Notes under the pieces: model-generated
Databases searched by the model: none
What the model was told of the DNA's origin: nothing
The model's input: only the letters and a program-made list of their open reading frames with translations
In this document: in pieces, positions 1-8,788 of the stretch
Numbering within the stretch: the stretch's first letter is position 1
Layout: the number at the start of each line of letters is the position of its first letter
DNA from: Mesorhizobium loti
GTDB lineage: Bacteria; Pseudomonadota; Alphaproteobacteria; Rhizobiales; Rhizobiaceae
DNA length: 64,000 nt
Direction: 5' to 3'
NCBI RefSeq assembly: GCF_013170705.1
Contig: NZ_CP033334.1
Coordinates: forward strand, 992,001 to 1,056,000
Program-made: the position numbers and the translations under genes

Positions 1-33
1 ACGAGACCGGAACAAAATGGCAATGCCTCTTTT

Positions 34-184
34 CCCTTCTCCCCTTGTGGGAGAAGGTGGATCGGCGCGTTAGCGCCGAGACGGATGAGGGGTGTTCCAG
101 CGGAGTGAGGCGTTGGCGTCCCCTGGAGCACCCCTCATCCGTCGCCTTCGGCGACACCTTCTCCCACAAGGGGAGAAGGGAAGG
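34..184. repeat. palindromic intergenic repeat, copy A1
   Basis: Nested inverted repeat of about 150 bp. The outer arms (about 36-60 and 156-180) are complementary and contain CTTCTCCCCTTGTGGGAG. A second pair inside contains GGATGAGGGGTG and CACCCCTCATCC. A near-identical copy lies at 21966-22117. Its position just beyond the coaE stop means it could fold in the transcript and end it. It belongs to the short palindromic repeats typical of rhizobial genomes. Any open frame in it is a by-product of its GC content. Confidence 0.85.
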
Positions 185-189
185 AAGCG

Positions 190-777
190 TCAGCGACATC
201 CGATCAATTCCGCAATGATCGCATCGACCGCCGCCCGCGCTGCATCCAGCCCCTGGCCGGTGTCGATGATGAAATCCGCCAGCCGGCGCTTCTCCTCATC
301 CGGCACCTGCTTGGCCAGTATGGCCGCCAGTTTCTCTTCCGTCATGCCCGGCCGCGCCAGCACGCGCTGGCGCTGCACTTCGGCGGGCGCGGTGACGACG
401 ACGACCTTGTCGACACGGCCACGGCCGCCGGTTTCGAACAGCAGCGGGATGTCGAGCACGGCGATCGATTCGCCGGCGTTACGATGCCTGGCCAGGAAGG
501 CGTCGGCGTCGGCGCGGACCAGCGGATGGATAATGGCTTCCAGTTGCTTCAGCGCGGCGGCATCGCCAAGGACGCGCGCGCCAAGTTTCGCGCGATCGAC
601 CACGCCGCCACTCGTGGTGCCGGGAAAGGCGGCCTCCACCAAAGGCGCCGCCGCGCCCGCATAGAGCCGATGCACCGTCTCGTCGGAATCGTGGACCGGC
701 ACGCCGGCCTCGGCGAACATCTTCGCCGTCGTCGACTTGCCCATGCCGATCGAGCCGGTCAGGCCGAGCACGATCAT
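190..777 (-). CDS. coaE: dephospho-CoA kinase
   Basis: Last step of coenzyme A synthesis: ATP-dependent phosphorylation of dephospho-CoA at the 3'-OH of the ribose, in the cytosol. The protein has 195 aa, the usual size. The P-loop GSIGMGKST is at residues 8-16, a conserved acidic HDSDE segment is at about 29-33, and DIPLLFETG lies mid-protein. The ATG overlaps the aroE stop by 4 nt (ATGA), so it is the last visible gene of a maf-aroE-coaE operon. In related genomes dnaQ often follows, which would be outside the window. Confidence 0.96.
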   Translation of the reverse strand: MIVLGLTGSIGMGKSTTAKMFAEAGVPVHDSDETVHRLYAGAAAPLVEAAFPGTTSGGVVDRAKLGARVLGDAAALKQLEAIIHPLVRADADAFLARHRNAGESIAVLDIPLLFETGGRGRVDKVVVVTAPAEVQRQRVLARPGMTEEKLAAILAKQVPDEEKRRLADFIIDTGQGLDAARAAVDAIIAELIGCR

Positions 778-1616
778 GGTTTCGGCACCAGATCGGCGAC
801 AATGAGCGCGCGCAGCTCGGCCGTGACCTGCGGCCTGACGCCGAACCAGTGTTCGAAGCCGGGCACGGCCTGGTTGAGCAGCATGCCGAGACCGTCGACC
901 GTTTTCAGCCCCCTGGCGCGCGACGCGGCAAGCAGCGGCGTCTCCAGCGGCACATAGACGAGGTCGGTGACGACGGCATGGTCCGGCAGCAAGGCCGGAT
1001 CGGCGGAGAGGCCTTCATTGCCGACCATGCCGAGCGCGGTGGTGTTGACCAGCAGGCCGGCGTCGGCCAGCAATTCGTCGGTCGCCGCCGTGCCGTGCGC
1101 CGAAACGCCGGCGCCGAAACGGTTGCTCAGTTCCTGTGCCCGGGCCAGCGTGCGGTTGACGATGCGGATATCGGCGACGCCACGCTGCTTCAGCGCCTGG
1201 ATGACGGCGCGCGACGCGCCGCCGGCGCCAAGCACGACCGCGGGTCCGGTGTTCGCCCAGCCCGGCGCGTAATCATCGAGGTTGGCGGCAAAGCCGTGGC
1301 CATCGGTGTTGCCGCCCCACAGGACGCCGTCCTCGAACCACAGCGTGTTGACGGCGCCGATCTCCTCGGCCGCCTGGTCGCGGCGGTGGACGAGGGCGAA
1401 GGCGGCTTCCTTGTGCGGGATGGTGACATTGCCGCCGCGAAACCCGTTTGCCTGCAATGTCGCGATGAATTCGGCAAAATCCCGCGGCGCCACGTCGATG
1501 GCCTCGTAGCTGCCATTGATGCCGTGCTTGGCCAGCCAGTGGCCGTGAATCTTCGGCGAGCGCGAATGCTTGATCGGATGGCCGGTGACGAAGGCCCTTT
1601 TCGTTGCCTCAGCCAT
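774..1616 (-). CDS. aroE: shikimate dehydrogenase (NADP+)
   Basis: Reduces 3-dehydroshikimate to shikimate in the chorismate pathway. The N-terminal substrate domain carries [20 protein letters not shown] with the catalytic Lys, and GNTDGHGF with the catalytic Asp. The Rossmann domain carries [11 protein letters not shown]. The frame extends upstream to 1745, but I place the ATG at 1616 (MAEATKRAF). That start gives 280 aa, the normal family length, and an 8-nt overlap (ATGGCTGA) with the maf stop. It also overlaps coaE by 4 nt, so the three genes are translationally coupled. Confidence 0.96.
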   Translation of the reverse strand: MAEATKRAFVTGHPIKHSRSPKIHGHWLAKHGINGSYEAIDVAPRDFAEFIATLQANGFRGGNVTIPHKEAAFALVHRRDQAAEEIGAVNTLWFEDGVLWGGNTDGHGFAANLDDYAPGWANTGPAVVLGAGGASRAVIQALKQRGVADIRIVNRTLARAQELSNRFGAGVSAHGTAATDELLADAGLLVNTTALGMVGNEGLSADPALLPDHAVVTDLVYVPLETPLLAASRARGLKTVDGLGMLLNQAVPGFEHWFGVRPQVTAELRALIVADLVPKP

Positions 1617-2208
1617 CGATGGCTCCCAGTGTGCGCAGTTCCGCCAGCAGCGGCAAAAGCGGCAGGCCGACAATGGTGAAGTGGTCGCCCTCGATCTTCT
1701 CGAAAAGCTGGATGCCTTCACCTTCGATCTGATAGGCGCCGACACTGGACAGCGCCCTGGCGCGGACGCGGGCGAGGTGGCGGCCGATAAAGCCGGGGTC
1801 GAGCTTGCGCATGGTCATGGAGGCGATACCGACATGGCGCCACAGCACCTTGCCGTCACGGACCAGCACCGCGGCGCTGTTGAGCTGATGCGTCCTGCCC
1901 GATAGCGCCAGGAGATGGCGGCGCGCACCCTCCATGTCGGCCGGCTTGTGGAACACTTCATCGCCGAGCGACAAGGTCTGGTCGCAGCCAAGCACCAGCG
2001 CGCCGGGCCAGCGCTCGCTGACCTCGGTGGCCTTCGCCTCGGCCAGCACCAGGGCGACATCCTCGGGCGAAACCCCGCTGTCCTGCAACGGCGCTTCGAG
2101 CGCGCGCTCATCGACATCGGCGGGCACCGCCTCTATGTCGAGCCCGGCATTGACGAGCATCGCCTTGCGGAACGGACTGCCGGAGGCGAGGATGATTTTT
2201 TCGGTCAT
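1609..2208 (-). CDS. maf: Maf-family nucleotide pyrophosphatase
   Basis: House-cleaning hydrolase that converts non-canonical or methylated nucleoside triphosphates to monophosphates. The protein has 199 aa from the ATG at 2208 ([15 protein letters not shown]). The N-terminal nucleotide-binding motif reads ASGSPFRK instead of the more common SPRR form, a conservative change. GCDQTL carries the catalytic Asp. The longer frame to 2328 has no Maf homology in its extra part and is rejected. First gene of the maf-aroE-coaE operon. Confidence 0.93.
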   Translation of the reverse strand: MTEKIILASGSPFRKAMLVNAGLDIEAVPADVDERALEAPLQDSGVSPEDVALVLAEAKATEVSERWPGALVLGCDQTLSLGDEVFHKPADMEGARRHLLALSGRTHQLNSAAVLVRDGKVLWRHVGIASMTMRKLDPGFIGRHLARVRARALSSVGAYQIEGEGIQLFEKIEGDHFTIVGLPLLPLLAELRTLGAIDG

Positions 2209-2351
2209 GGTTTGTGCCTGGATATTTGTGGTTGGGATGCTGGCTGAGTGGCGTGCATTCGACCGCCGCACCCCTTGGCCACCGTCACGGCATGGCGTGA
2301 CCTTCGAGCTTCGCGACGGTGGATGCAAACAAACCCGCAGCCCGGCCCCAA

Positions 2352-3173
2352 TTATCTGTTCTTCCCTCTCAGGGCAACGATCGCCGCGGCCGTTTCCTCG
2401 ATCGAGCGGCGGCTGACATCGATCATCGGCCAGCCATGGCGGGTACAGATCTGTCGGGCATAGGCGAGCTCCTCGTTGATCGCCGCGCGGTCGACATAGT
2501 CGGTCGGCACGTAGGAGCTGCTGTTGCCGAGGATACGGTTCTGGCGGACATGCGAGATGCGCTCCGCGGTGGCGATCAGCCCGACGATCAGCGGTGTCTT
2601 GGCGGCGACCAGGCTTTCGGGCACCGGCACGCCAAGCACGATCGGTATGTTGGCGGTCTTGATGCCGCGATTGGCGAGATAGATGCTGGTCGGCGTCTTG
2701 GAGGTGCGCGAGATGCCGATCAGCACGACATCGGCATCATCCATGTTGAGCGGCAACTGGCCGTCATCATGGTCCATGGTGAAGTTGAGAGCGTCGATGC
2801 GGCGGAAATATTCGGCATCGAGGACGTGCTGGGCGCCGACGCGCCGGCCGGCAGGCGTGCCGAGATAGGACTGGAAGACGGTGAGCACCGGCTCCAGCAC
2901 GGAGACACAGGGCAGGCCCATGGTGGCGCAGCGCTCGTCGATGCCGCGCGCCAGCTTCTGGTCGACGACCGTATAGAGGATGATGCCCGGCTCCTCCTCT
3001 ATGTCCTCGAACACCTTGGCCACCTGCTTTTCGGTGCGGATGAGCGGGTAGATGTGCTCGATGGCGCGCGCATCCTTGTATTGCGCGGAGGCCGCCCGCC
3101 CGGCGGCGAGCAGCGTTTCGCCGGTCGCATCGGAAATCAGATGCAGGTGAAAGAAGCTCTGGGGTTTGTTCAC
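2352..3173 (-). CDS. ppsR: pyruvate, phosphate dikinase regulatory protein (DUF299)
   Basis: Bifunctional kinase/phosphorylase of the DUF299 family that inactivates PPDK (or PEP synthase) by ADP-dependent phosphorylation and reactivates it with phosphate. The start is the GTG at 3173 (VNKPQSFF), with AGGTGA five bases upstream. This gives 273 aa, the family length. The N-terminal DATGETL is followed by the nucleotide-binding motif GISRTSKTP. The longer frame to 3497 would run across the putative origin and is not supported. The gene is divergent from hemE, the arrangement known on one side of alphaproteobacterial oriC. Confidence 0.94.
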   Translation of the reverse strand: MNKPQSFFHLHLISDATGETLLAAGRAASAQYKDARAIEHIYPLIRTEKQVAKVFEDIEEEPGIILYTVVDQKLARGIDERCATMGLPCVSVLEPVLTVFQSYLGTPAGRRVGAQHVLDAEYFRRIDALNFTMDHDDGQLPLNMDDADVVLIGISRTSKTPTSIYLANRGIKTANIPIVLGVPVPESLVAAKTPLIVGLIATAERISHVRQNRILGNSSSYVPTDYVDRAAINEELAYARQICTRHGWPMIDVSRRSIEETAAAIVALRGKNR

Positions 3174-3576
3174 AGGGATCACCTGGGGCTGTGGGCGGAT
3201 GTGGATAAGGTCGAATGGAAAGGCAGGGTCGTGGGGGGCGACTGTATCAGATGCCGGTTTGTCCACAATTCGATCCTCTGTCAGCTTCGCCGAGCGGCTG
3301 GGGACAAATCTGGGGACGGGCGCTTTTGCCTTCCGACCATCCACAGGGCCGGTTTTTTGCGGGATGTTCCAAGGCTTTGACTCCAATGATAGATTCCGGA
3401 CTGTCCCCAGAACGGTGCAGCCGGGAGAGAGAAGCGCGCGACAATATGCTTGCTGGCTTTTTGCCTGACGAAGCGGGACAGGTGACAACCACCACAACCA
3501 ACAGACTCTTAGAATCAGAAGAATCTTAGATATAAGAATCTTTGATTATAGGAAGGCTGGGAGAGGCGAGCGTTCA
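3174..3576. other. oriC: putative chromosomal replication origin (oriC)
   Basis: The 403-bp gap between divergent ppsR (DUF299) and hemE, the location of oriC in Caulobacter and Sinorhizobium meliloti. Seen here: a perfect DnaA box TGTGGATAA at 3200-3208 (minus orientation), a one-mismatch box TTGTCCACA at 3259-3267, and weaker boxes TTGTTCACA at 3166-3174 and CCATCCACA at 3337-3345. GTCCCCAG occurs three times (3298-3305 and 3310-3317 on the minus strand, 3403-3410 on the plus strand). The hemE-proximal end (3505-3555) is AT-rich with AAGAATCTT repeated at 3519-3527 and 3534-3542. No gene is visible in it. Confidence 0.85.
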
Positions 3577-4608
3577 ATGCCCAAAAGCCGGATCATGCTG
3601 GACGTCCTGAAGGGCGAGGCAGTGTTTCCGCCTCCGCTCTGGATGATGCGTCAGGCCGGGCGCTATCTGCCTGAGTATCGTGAAACACGCAGGCGCGCCG
3701 GTTCGTTCCTTGATCTCTGCTACGATCCCGATCTCGCCGTCGAAGTGACGCTGCAGCCGATCGAGCGCTTCGGCTTCGATGCCTCGATCCTGTTCTCGGA
3801 CATCCTTGTCGTTCCGCATGCGCTTGGCCGCGACGTGCGCTTCGAAGAAGGGCGAGGACCGCTTTTGACGCCGATCTCGGTTGCCGAGATCATGGCTCTG
3901 GAAAGCGATGTGTTTCACGTGAATCTCGAACCGGTCTATGAGACGGTTCGCCGGTTGCGGGCAAAGCTGCCTGAAGAAACCACCCTGATCGGCTTCTGCG
4001 GCGCGCCGTGGACGGTGGCGACCTACATGATTGCCGGCCATGGAACCCCCGACCAGGCGCCGGCGCGGCTGTTCGCCTATCGTGAGCCGGCGGCGGTTCA
4101 ACAGCTCCTGAAGGTGCTGGCGGATCATTCGGCGGCCTATCTGATCCGCCAGATCGAGGCCGGTGCCGACGTCGTGCAGATTTTCGATTCCTGGTCGGGC
4201 GTGCTCGACGACGCGTCGTTCGACCAGTTTTGCGTCTGGCCGGTGGCCGAGATCGTCAGGCAGGTTCGGGCGGTCCATCCCGATGTCCCGATCATCGGTT
4301 TTCCCAAGGGTGCCGGCGCCCGCTACCGGACCTATCGCCAGAAGACCGGCGTGACGGGGCTGGGGATCGACTGGACGGTACCGCTGGCGGCGGCGAAGGA
4401 TCTGCAGCGCTCGGGGGCCGTTCAGGGCAATCTCGATCCCTTGCGGCTCGTGGCTGGCGGCAAGGCGCTGTCCGATGGCGTCGAGACCATCCTGAAAGCG
4501 CTGAGTGACGGACCGCTGATCTTCAATCTAGGCCACGGCATCACGCCGGAGACACCGATCGCGCATGTCGAGGCAATGGTGAAACAGGTGAGGAGCGCGG
4601 TACGCTGA
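3577..4608 (+). CDS. hemE: uroporphyrinogen decarboxylase
   Basis: Decarboxylates the four acetate side chains of uroporphyrinogen III to give coproporphyrinogen III in haem synthesis. The protein has 343 aa. Signature 1 is at about 22-33 ([17 protein letters not shown]) and signature 2 is [14 protein letters not shown]. The start has GGGAGAGG upstream. The gene overlaps hemJ by 1 nt (TGATG). A near-consensus parS sequence lies inside it at 3911-3926. It is the first gene next to the putative origin. Confidence 0.97.
   Translation: MPKSRIMLDVLKGEAVFPPPLWMMRQAGRYLPEYRETRRRAGSFLDLCYDPDLAVEVTLQPIERFGFDASILFSDILVVPHALGRDVRFEEGRGPLLTPISVAEIMALESDVFHVNLEPVYETVRRLRAKLPEETTLIGFCGAPWTVATYMIAGHGTPDQAPARLFAYREPAAVQQLLKVLADHSAAYLIRQIEAGADVVQIFDSWSGVLDDASFDQFCVWPVAEIVRQVRAVHPDVPIIGFPKGAGARYRTYRQKTGVTGLGIDWTVPLAAAKDLQRSGAVQGNLDPLRLVAGGKALSDGVETILKALSDGPLIFNLGHGITPETPIAHVEAMVKQVRSAVR
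3911..3926. promoter_or_regulatory. degenerate parS-like site inside hemE
   Basis: TGTTTCACGTGAATCT differs from the consensus TGTTTCACGTGAAACA at two positions, one of them in the 14-bp core. It encodes part of VFHVNLE in hemE. ParB binding here is inferred only from similarity. Confidence 0.5.
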
Positions 4609-5144
4609 TGGCCGAGATGAACAACACCAACAGCACCGGCCAGGCGATGATACGCATGGTCATCGGCATCGGCGTCCTGATTGTGCTGACGGCGCTTCTG
4701 TTTTTGGTCGCACCCGAAGGCTTCTACCCCTGGGCAAAGGCGATCCATATCCTCGCCGTCATCTCCTGGATGGCCGGCATGCTCTATCTGCCGCGGCTGT
4801 TCGTCTATCACGTCGATGCCGAGAAAGGTTCAGTGCAGTCGGAGACCTTCAAGGTGATGGAGCGGCGCCTGCTGCGCGGCATCATCAATCCGGCGATGAT
4901 CGTTACCTGGGTGTTCGGGCTGTGGCTTGCCTGGAAAGTCTTTGGCTTCCAGGGCGGCTGGCTGCACGCCAAGATCGGCCTGGTGCTTCTGTTGTCCGGT
5001 GTCCATGGCTATCTGGCGGGCGCGGCGCGGAAATTCGCTGAGGATCGCAATGAAAAGTCCGCGAAGCACTGGCGGATGATCAACGAAATCCCCACATTGC
5101 TGATGATCGCAATCGTGATCCTGGTAGTCGTCAAGCCGTTCTGA
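4608..5144 (+). CDS. hemJ: protoporphyrinogen oxidase HemJ
   Basis: Inner-membrane haem protein that oxidises protoporphyrinogen IX to protoporphyrin IX in bacteria lacking HemG and HemY. The 178-aa protein has four hydrophobic segments, at roughly 13-33, 42-62, 98-116 and 157-176. The family features AIHILAVISWMAGMLYLPRLFVYH (read as AIHILAVISWMAGMLYLPRL then FVYH) and ERRLLRGI are visible. The start overlaps the hemE stop by 1 nt, so the two haem genes are one operon. Confidence 0.93.
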   Translation: MAEMNNTNSTGQAMIRMVIGIGVLIVLTALLFLVAPEGFYPWAKAIHILAVISWMAGMLYLPRLFVYHVDAEKGSVQSETFKVMERRLLRGIINPAMIVTWVFGLWLAWKVFGFQGGWLHAKIGLVLLLSGVHGYLAGAARKFAEDRNEKSAKHWRMINEIPTLLMIAIVILVVVKPF

Positions 5145-5150
5145 CGCAGG

Positions 5151-5174
5151 CCGCGCGAAAGCGGTCGCGGTTTT
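5151..5174 (+). terminator. possible terminator after hemJ
   Basis: Just past the hemJ stop, CCGCG and CGCGG flank a short loop and are followed by TTTT. The stem is only 5 bp as drawn, so efficiency is uncertain. It would separate hemE-hemJ from rho. Confidence 0.45.
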
Positions 5175-5361
5175 AGGTTACGACATGCCGCGCTCCAGGC
5201 CTTTTTCGGCCCGCAAAACGCGGCTTGCTCTTTCATCCGACCGACGATAAAAGACGGGTCTTCCTTCCCGTCATGCGCCGCCCCCTCATTGTTTTCGGCC
5301 GCGCCCGGCATTTGTCGCATCCCGCCGATATTTTTTCCCAAAGCTCACCCAGAGTCCGTCT

Positions 5362-6627
5362 ATGCAAGAAATGAAGCTTACCGAATTCAAGAACAAGAAA
5401 CCGCCGGAGCTGATCGCTTACGCCGAATCGCTCGAGGTCGAGAATGCCAGCGTCATGCGCAAGCAGGAGCTGATGTTCGCGATCCTGAAGAAACTGGCCG
5501 CCCAGGACGTCGAGATCATCGGCGACGGCGTGGTCGAAGTGCTTCAGGACGGTTTCGGCTTCCTGCGCTCGGCCAACGCCAACTATCTGCCGGGTCCCGA
5601 CGACATCTATATTTCGCCGTCGCAAATCCGTCGCTTTTCCTTGAAGACCGGCGATACGGTCGAAGGGCCGATCCGCAGCCCGAAAGAGGGCGAGCGCTAT
5701 TTCGCGCTGCTCAAGGTCAACACCATCAATTTCGACGATCCCGAAAAGATCCGTCACAAGATCCACTTCGACAATCTGACGCCGCTCTATCCGACCTCGC
5801 GGCTGAAGATGGAGATGGAGGTTCCGACCTCCAAGGACATCTCGCCGCGCGTCATCGACCTGGTGGCGCCGCTCGGCAAGGGCCAGCGCGCCCTGATCGT
5901 CGCGCAGCCGCGCACCGGCAAGACGGTGCTGCTGCAGAACATCGCCCACTCGATCACCACCAATCACCCCGAATGCTATCTGATCGTGCTTTTGATCGAT
6001 GAGCGACCGGAAGAAGTGACCGACATGCAGCGTTCGGTGAAGGGCGAGGTCGTGTCCTCGACCTTCGACGAGCCGGCGGTGCGCCACGTCCAGGTCGCCG
6101 AAATGGTGATCGAAAAGGCCAAGCGCCTGGTCGAACATGGCCGCGACGTCGTCATCCTGCTCGATTCCATCACCCGTCTCGGCCGCGCCTACAACACCGT
6201 GGTGCCGTCATCCGGCAAGGTGCTGACCGGCGGTGTCGACGCCAACGCGCTGCAGCGCCCGAAGCGCTTCTTCGGTGCGGCGCGTAACATCGAGGAAGGC
6301 GGCTCGCTGACCATCATCGCCACGGCGCTGATCGATACCGGCAGCCGCATGGACGAAGTCATCTTCGAAGAGTTCAAGGGCACTGGCAATTCGGAAATCG
6401 TGCTCGACCGCAAGGTCGCCGACAAGCGCATCTATCCGGCCATGGACATATTGAAGTCCGGCACCCGCAAGGAGGACCTGCTGGTTCCACGCTCCGACCT
6501 GCAGAAGATCTTCGTGCTGCGCCGCATCCTGGCGCCGATGGGAACCACCGACGCGATCGAGTTCCTCATCGACAAGTTGAAGCAGACCAAGACCAACGCC
6601 GATTTCTTCGATTCGATGAACACGTAA
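5362..6627 (+). CDS. rho: transcription termination factor Rho
   Basis: Hexameric RNA-dependent ATPase that ends transcription at Rho-dependent sites. The 421-aa protein has the N-terminal domain ([14 protein letters not shown]), a cold-shock-like RNA-binding domain with DGFGFLRS at about 67-74, Walker [10 protein letters not shown] at about 180, and [15 protein letters not shown]. The 217-bp leader upstream has no other gene. Long leaders that allow Rho autoregulation are known in other bacteria, but nothing here proves it. Confidence 0.97.
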   Translation: MQEMKLTEFKNKKPPELIAYAESLEVENASVMRKQELMFAILKKLAAQDVEIIGDGVVEVLQDGFGFLRSANANYLPGPDDIYISPSQIRRFSLKTGDTVEGPIRSPKEGERYFALLKVNTINFDDPEKIRHKIHFDNLTPLYPTSRLKMEMEVPTSKDISPRVIDLVAPLGKGQRALIVAQPRTGKTVLLQNIAHSITTNHPECYLIVLLIDERPEEVTDMQRSVKGEVVSSTFDEPAVRHVQVAEMVIEKAKRLVEHGRDVVILLDSITRLGRAYNTVVPSSGKVLTGGVDANALQRPKRFFGAARNIEEGGSLTIIATALIDTGSRMDEVIFEEFKGTGNSEIVLDRKVADKRIYPAMDILKSGTRKEDLLVPRSDLQKIFVLRRILAPMGTTDAIEFLIDKLKQTKTNADFFDSMNT

Positions 6628-6633
6628 AGCGCT

Positions 6634-6690
6634 TACTCTCCCCCCTTGTGGGGAGGGTCGATCCGCGCAGCGGAGCGGGGTGGGCCAGCG
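6634..6690. repeat. partial GC-rich palindromic repeat between rho and the next gene
   Basis: CCCCCCTTGTGGGGAGGG is a short hairpin followed by GCGCAGCGGAGC. It resembles the left end of rhizobial intergenic repeats. It lies between two convergent genes and may serve as a transcript end for either. Confidence 0.5.
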
Positions 6691-6704
6691 CCGGGGCCGG
6701 CGGT

Positions 6705-8723
6705 TCACTTTCGCCGCAACAACCGCTCCAGTTCCTCGGCATCCGTCACCGCCGGCAGGCAGACCTGGCCGGTGCAAAGCCAGGCGCCCGGCCTGTTGGT
6801 CGGCGGGAAGATGCCGCCGGGCAGCAGCGGTCGATTCGCTTCCGAACCAATCGTCGTAATGATGTCGACGCGGCGTGGGTCAGGGCATCGATTCGCTACC
6901 GGAACGAGCTTCGGATCTTCCAGCCTGTCCACGATGACCAGTTTCAGAGGCTCGATTGCAAGCGAACAGGCATTGACGATGCCCGCCTGGCCGTAAGCCT
7001 GATGCGCGGCACGGCCGGCCGCGTGCTCGGCGACCTGCCAGGCCTTTTCGTGCAGGTCGAGATCGCCAGTGACCGAGGCTAGCCGGACCAGCGCTTCGAT
7101 GATCTGGCTGGTGGCTGACGAAATGGCCTCGTCGACATCGCCCCTGATGCGGATCGGCACGTCGGTGCTGTCCGAAGCGGTCAGGTAGTACCCCGTCCCC
7201 GTGGCGTCGGCGTGCCAGCGGTCGAGTTGTTCGACGAACCCGCTGGCCTGATCGACATAATCCCAATCGCCTGACGCCTCGAACAGCGAGATCGCGGCGT
7301 TGGCCATGGCGGCATAGTCGCTCGACAGAGCGGGGAAGAGCTTTCTCGGGCCGAGCATGGAATGCGGCAGGCGCTTGTCGTGGCTGGCCGCGACGATATG
7401 GGCAAAGGCCTTTGCCGCCACTTCGATCCAGTCGGGCCGGTTCAGCGAGCGGCCGGCCCCGGCGAGCGCGGCTATCATCTGGCCGTTCCAGTCGGTGAGG
7501 GTCTTTGCATCCAGGCCCGGCCTGACTCGCTCCTCCCGGGCGGCGAGAAGCCGCGCCTTGAGCGGGATCAATCGTTCCCGGTCGGCCACGCCCCGGGCTT
7601 GCTGGGCGCGGGTTTGGTGGACAATCGGCTTGCCTTCCCAGCCATGCGGGCTAGAGAGCGTGAAGTAATTGAAAAACAAAGAAGAATCGTCGCCGAGGAC
7701 GGCTTCCACTTCCTCTCGGCTCCAGGTGTAGAAAAGACCTTCCTCACCATCACTGTCGGCGTCGAGGCTGGCGGCGAAAGCCCCGCCGTCAACGCGCATC
7801 TCGCGCATAAGCCACCCGACGGTCTCTTCGATTCGTATCCGGAACAAATCACTGCCGCTCGCGGCATAGGCCCAGTTGCAGAAGCGAATGAGCTCCGCAT
7901 TGTCGTAGAGCATCTTCTCGAAATGCGGCACCAGCCATTCGGCATCGGTCGAGTAGCGGCTGAGCCCGCCGCCAATGTGATCATAAATGCCGCCGGCGAG
8001 CATCTGTTCGAGGCTGACGAGCACGTCGTCGCGATGCGTGGCGTTGCCATCGCGCAGCCAGGACAGCCATAGGGTGAGCATGAATGGCGCGTTGGGGAAT
8101 TTCGGGGCGCCGCGCAGGCCGCCAAGGTCGCGGTCGATCATGCCGTCGATGCGGCCTGCGAGGTCGCTCAGCGTACCGCGGTCAAGGCTTTCCTTGGCGT
8201 GCGTGCCGGAGAGCCGCGCTTCGACATGGCTGGTCAGGCCGTCGGCGCTCTGGTTCAGGCTGGCGCGCTTTTCCCGCCAGGCCTTGTCGACCGCTTCCAT
8301 CACCTGAGTGAATCCCGGGCGGCCATAGCGCGACTCGCGCGGGAAATAGGTGCCGCCCCAGAAGGGCTTGCCGTCGGGGGTCAGGAACATGGTCAGCGGC
8401 CAGCCGCCTTGTTCGCCCATCGAGGACAAGGCCGCCATATAGATCTGGTCGATGTCCGGGCGCTCCTCGCGGTCGACCTTGATATTGACGAACAGACGGT
8501 TCATGACGGCGGCGACCGCGTCATTCTCGAAGCTTTCATGGGCCATGACATGGCACCAGTGGCAGGCGGCATAGCCGACGGAAAGCAGGATCGGCTTGTC
8601 GAGGGCCTTGGCTTCCTCGAGCGAAGCCGGCGACCAGGCCCGCCAATGGACGGGATTGCCGCTGTGTTGCTGCAGATAGGGGCTGGCCTCGTCGGCAAGC
8701 AGGTTTTGCGCGGGCAATGTCAC
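6705..8723 (-). CDS. thioredoxin-domain protein, YyaL/DUF255 family
   Basis: Large cytosolic protein of 672 aa. The N-terminal DUF255 thioredoxin-like domain (about 1-160) carries SPYLQQH, NPVHW and the redox motif CHWCH (residues 55-59). A long alpha/alpha-barrel region like N-acylglucosamine 2-epimerase follows (GGIYDHIGGGLSRYSTD, HFEKMLYDNA). The molecular function of the family is not established. A sugar-isomerase-like or redox role is often suggested. The start is GTG at 8723. The promoter region is shared with divergent mnmE. Confidence 0.9.
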   Translation of the reverse strand: MTLPAQNLLADEASPYLQQHSGNPVHWRAWSPASLEEAKALDKPILLSVGYAACHWCHVMAHESFENDAVAAVMNRLFVNIKVDREERPDIDQIYMAALSSMGEQGGWPLTMFLTPDGKPFWGGTYFPRESRYGRPGFTQVMEAVDKAWREKRASLNQSADGLTSHVEARLSGTHAKESLDRGTLSDLAGRIDGMIDRDLGGLRGAPKFPNAPFMLTLWLSWLRDGNATHRDDVLVSLEQMLAGGIYDHIGGGLSRYSTDAEWLVPHFEKMLYDNAELIRFCNWAYAASGSDLFRIRIEETVGWLMREMRVDGGAFAASLDADSDGEEGLFYTWSREEVEAVLGDDSSLFFNYFTLSSPHGWEGKPIVHQTRAQQARGVADRERLIPLKARLLAAREERVRPGLDAKTLTDWNGQMIAALAGAGRSLNRPDWIEVAAKAFAHIVAASHDKRLPHSMLGPRKLFPALSSDYAAMANAAISLFEASGDWDYVDQASGFVEQLDRWHADATGTGYYLTASDSTDVPIRIRGDVDEAISSATSQIIEALVRLASVTGDLDLHEKAWQVAEHAAGRAAHQAYGQAGIVNACSLAIEPLKLVIVDRLEDPKLVPVANRCPDPRRVDIITTIGSEANRPLLPGGIFPPTNRPGAWLCTGQVCLPAVTDAEELERLLRRK

Positions 8724-8788
8724 AATGGAACTCGGGCAACTCGGTTCAACGTGTCGCGAAAGCTAGGGCGGTTCAGCAGAGCGGGCAA

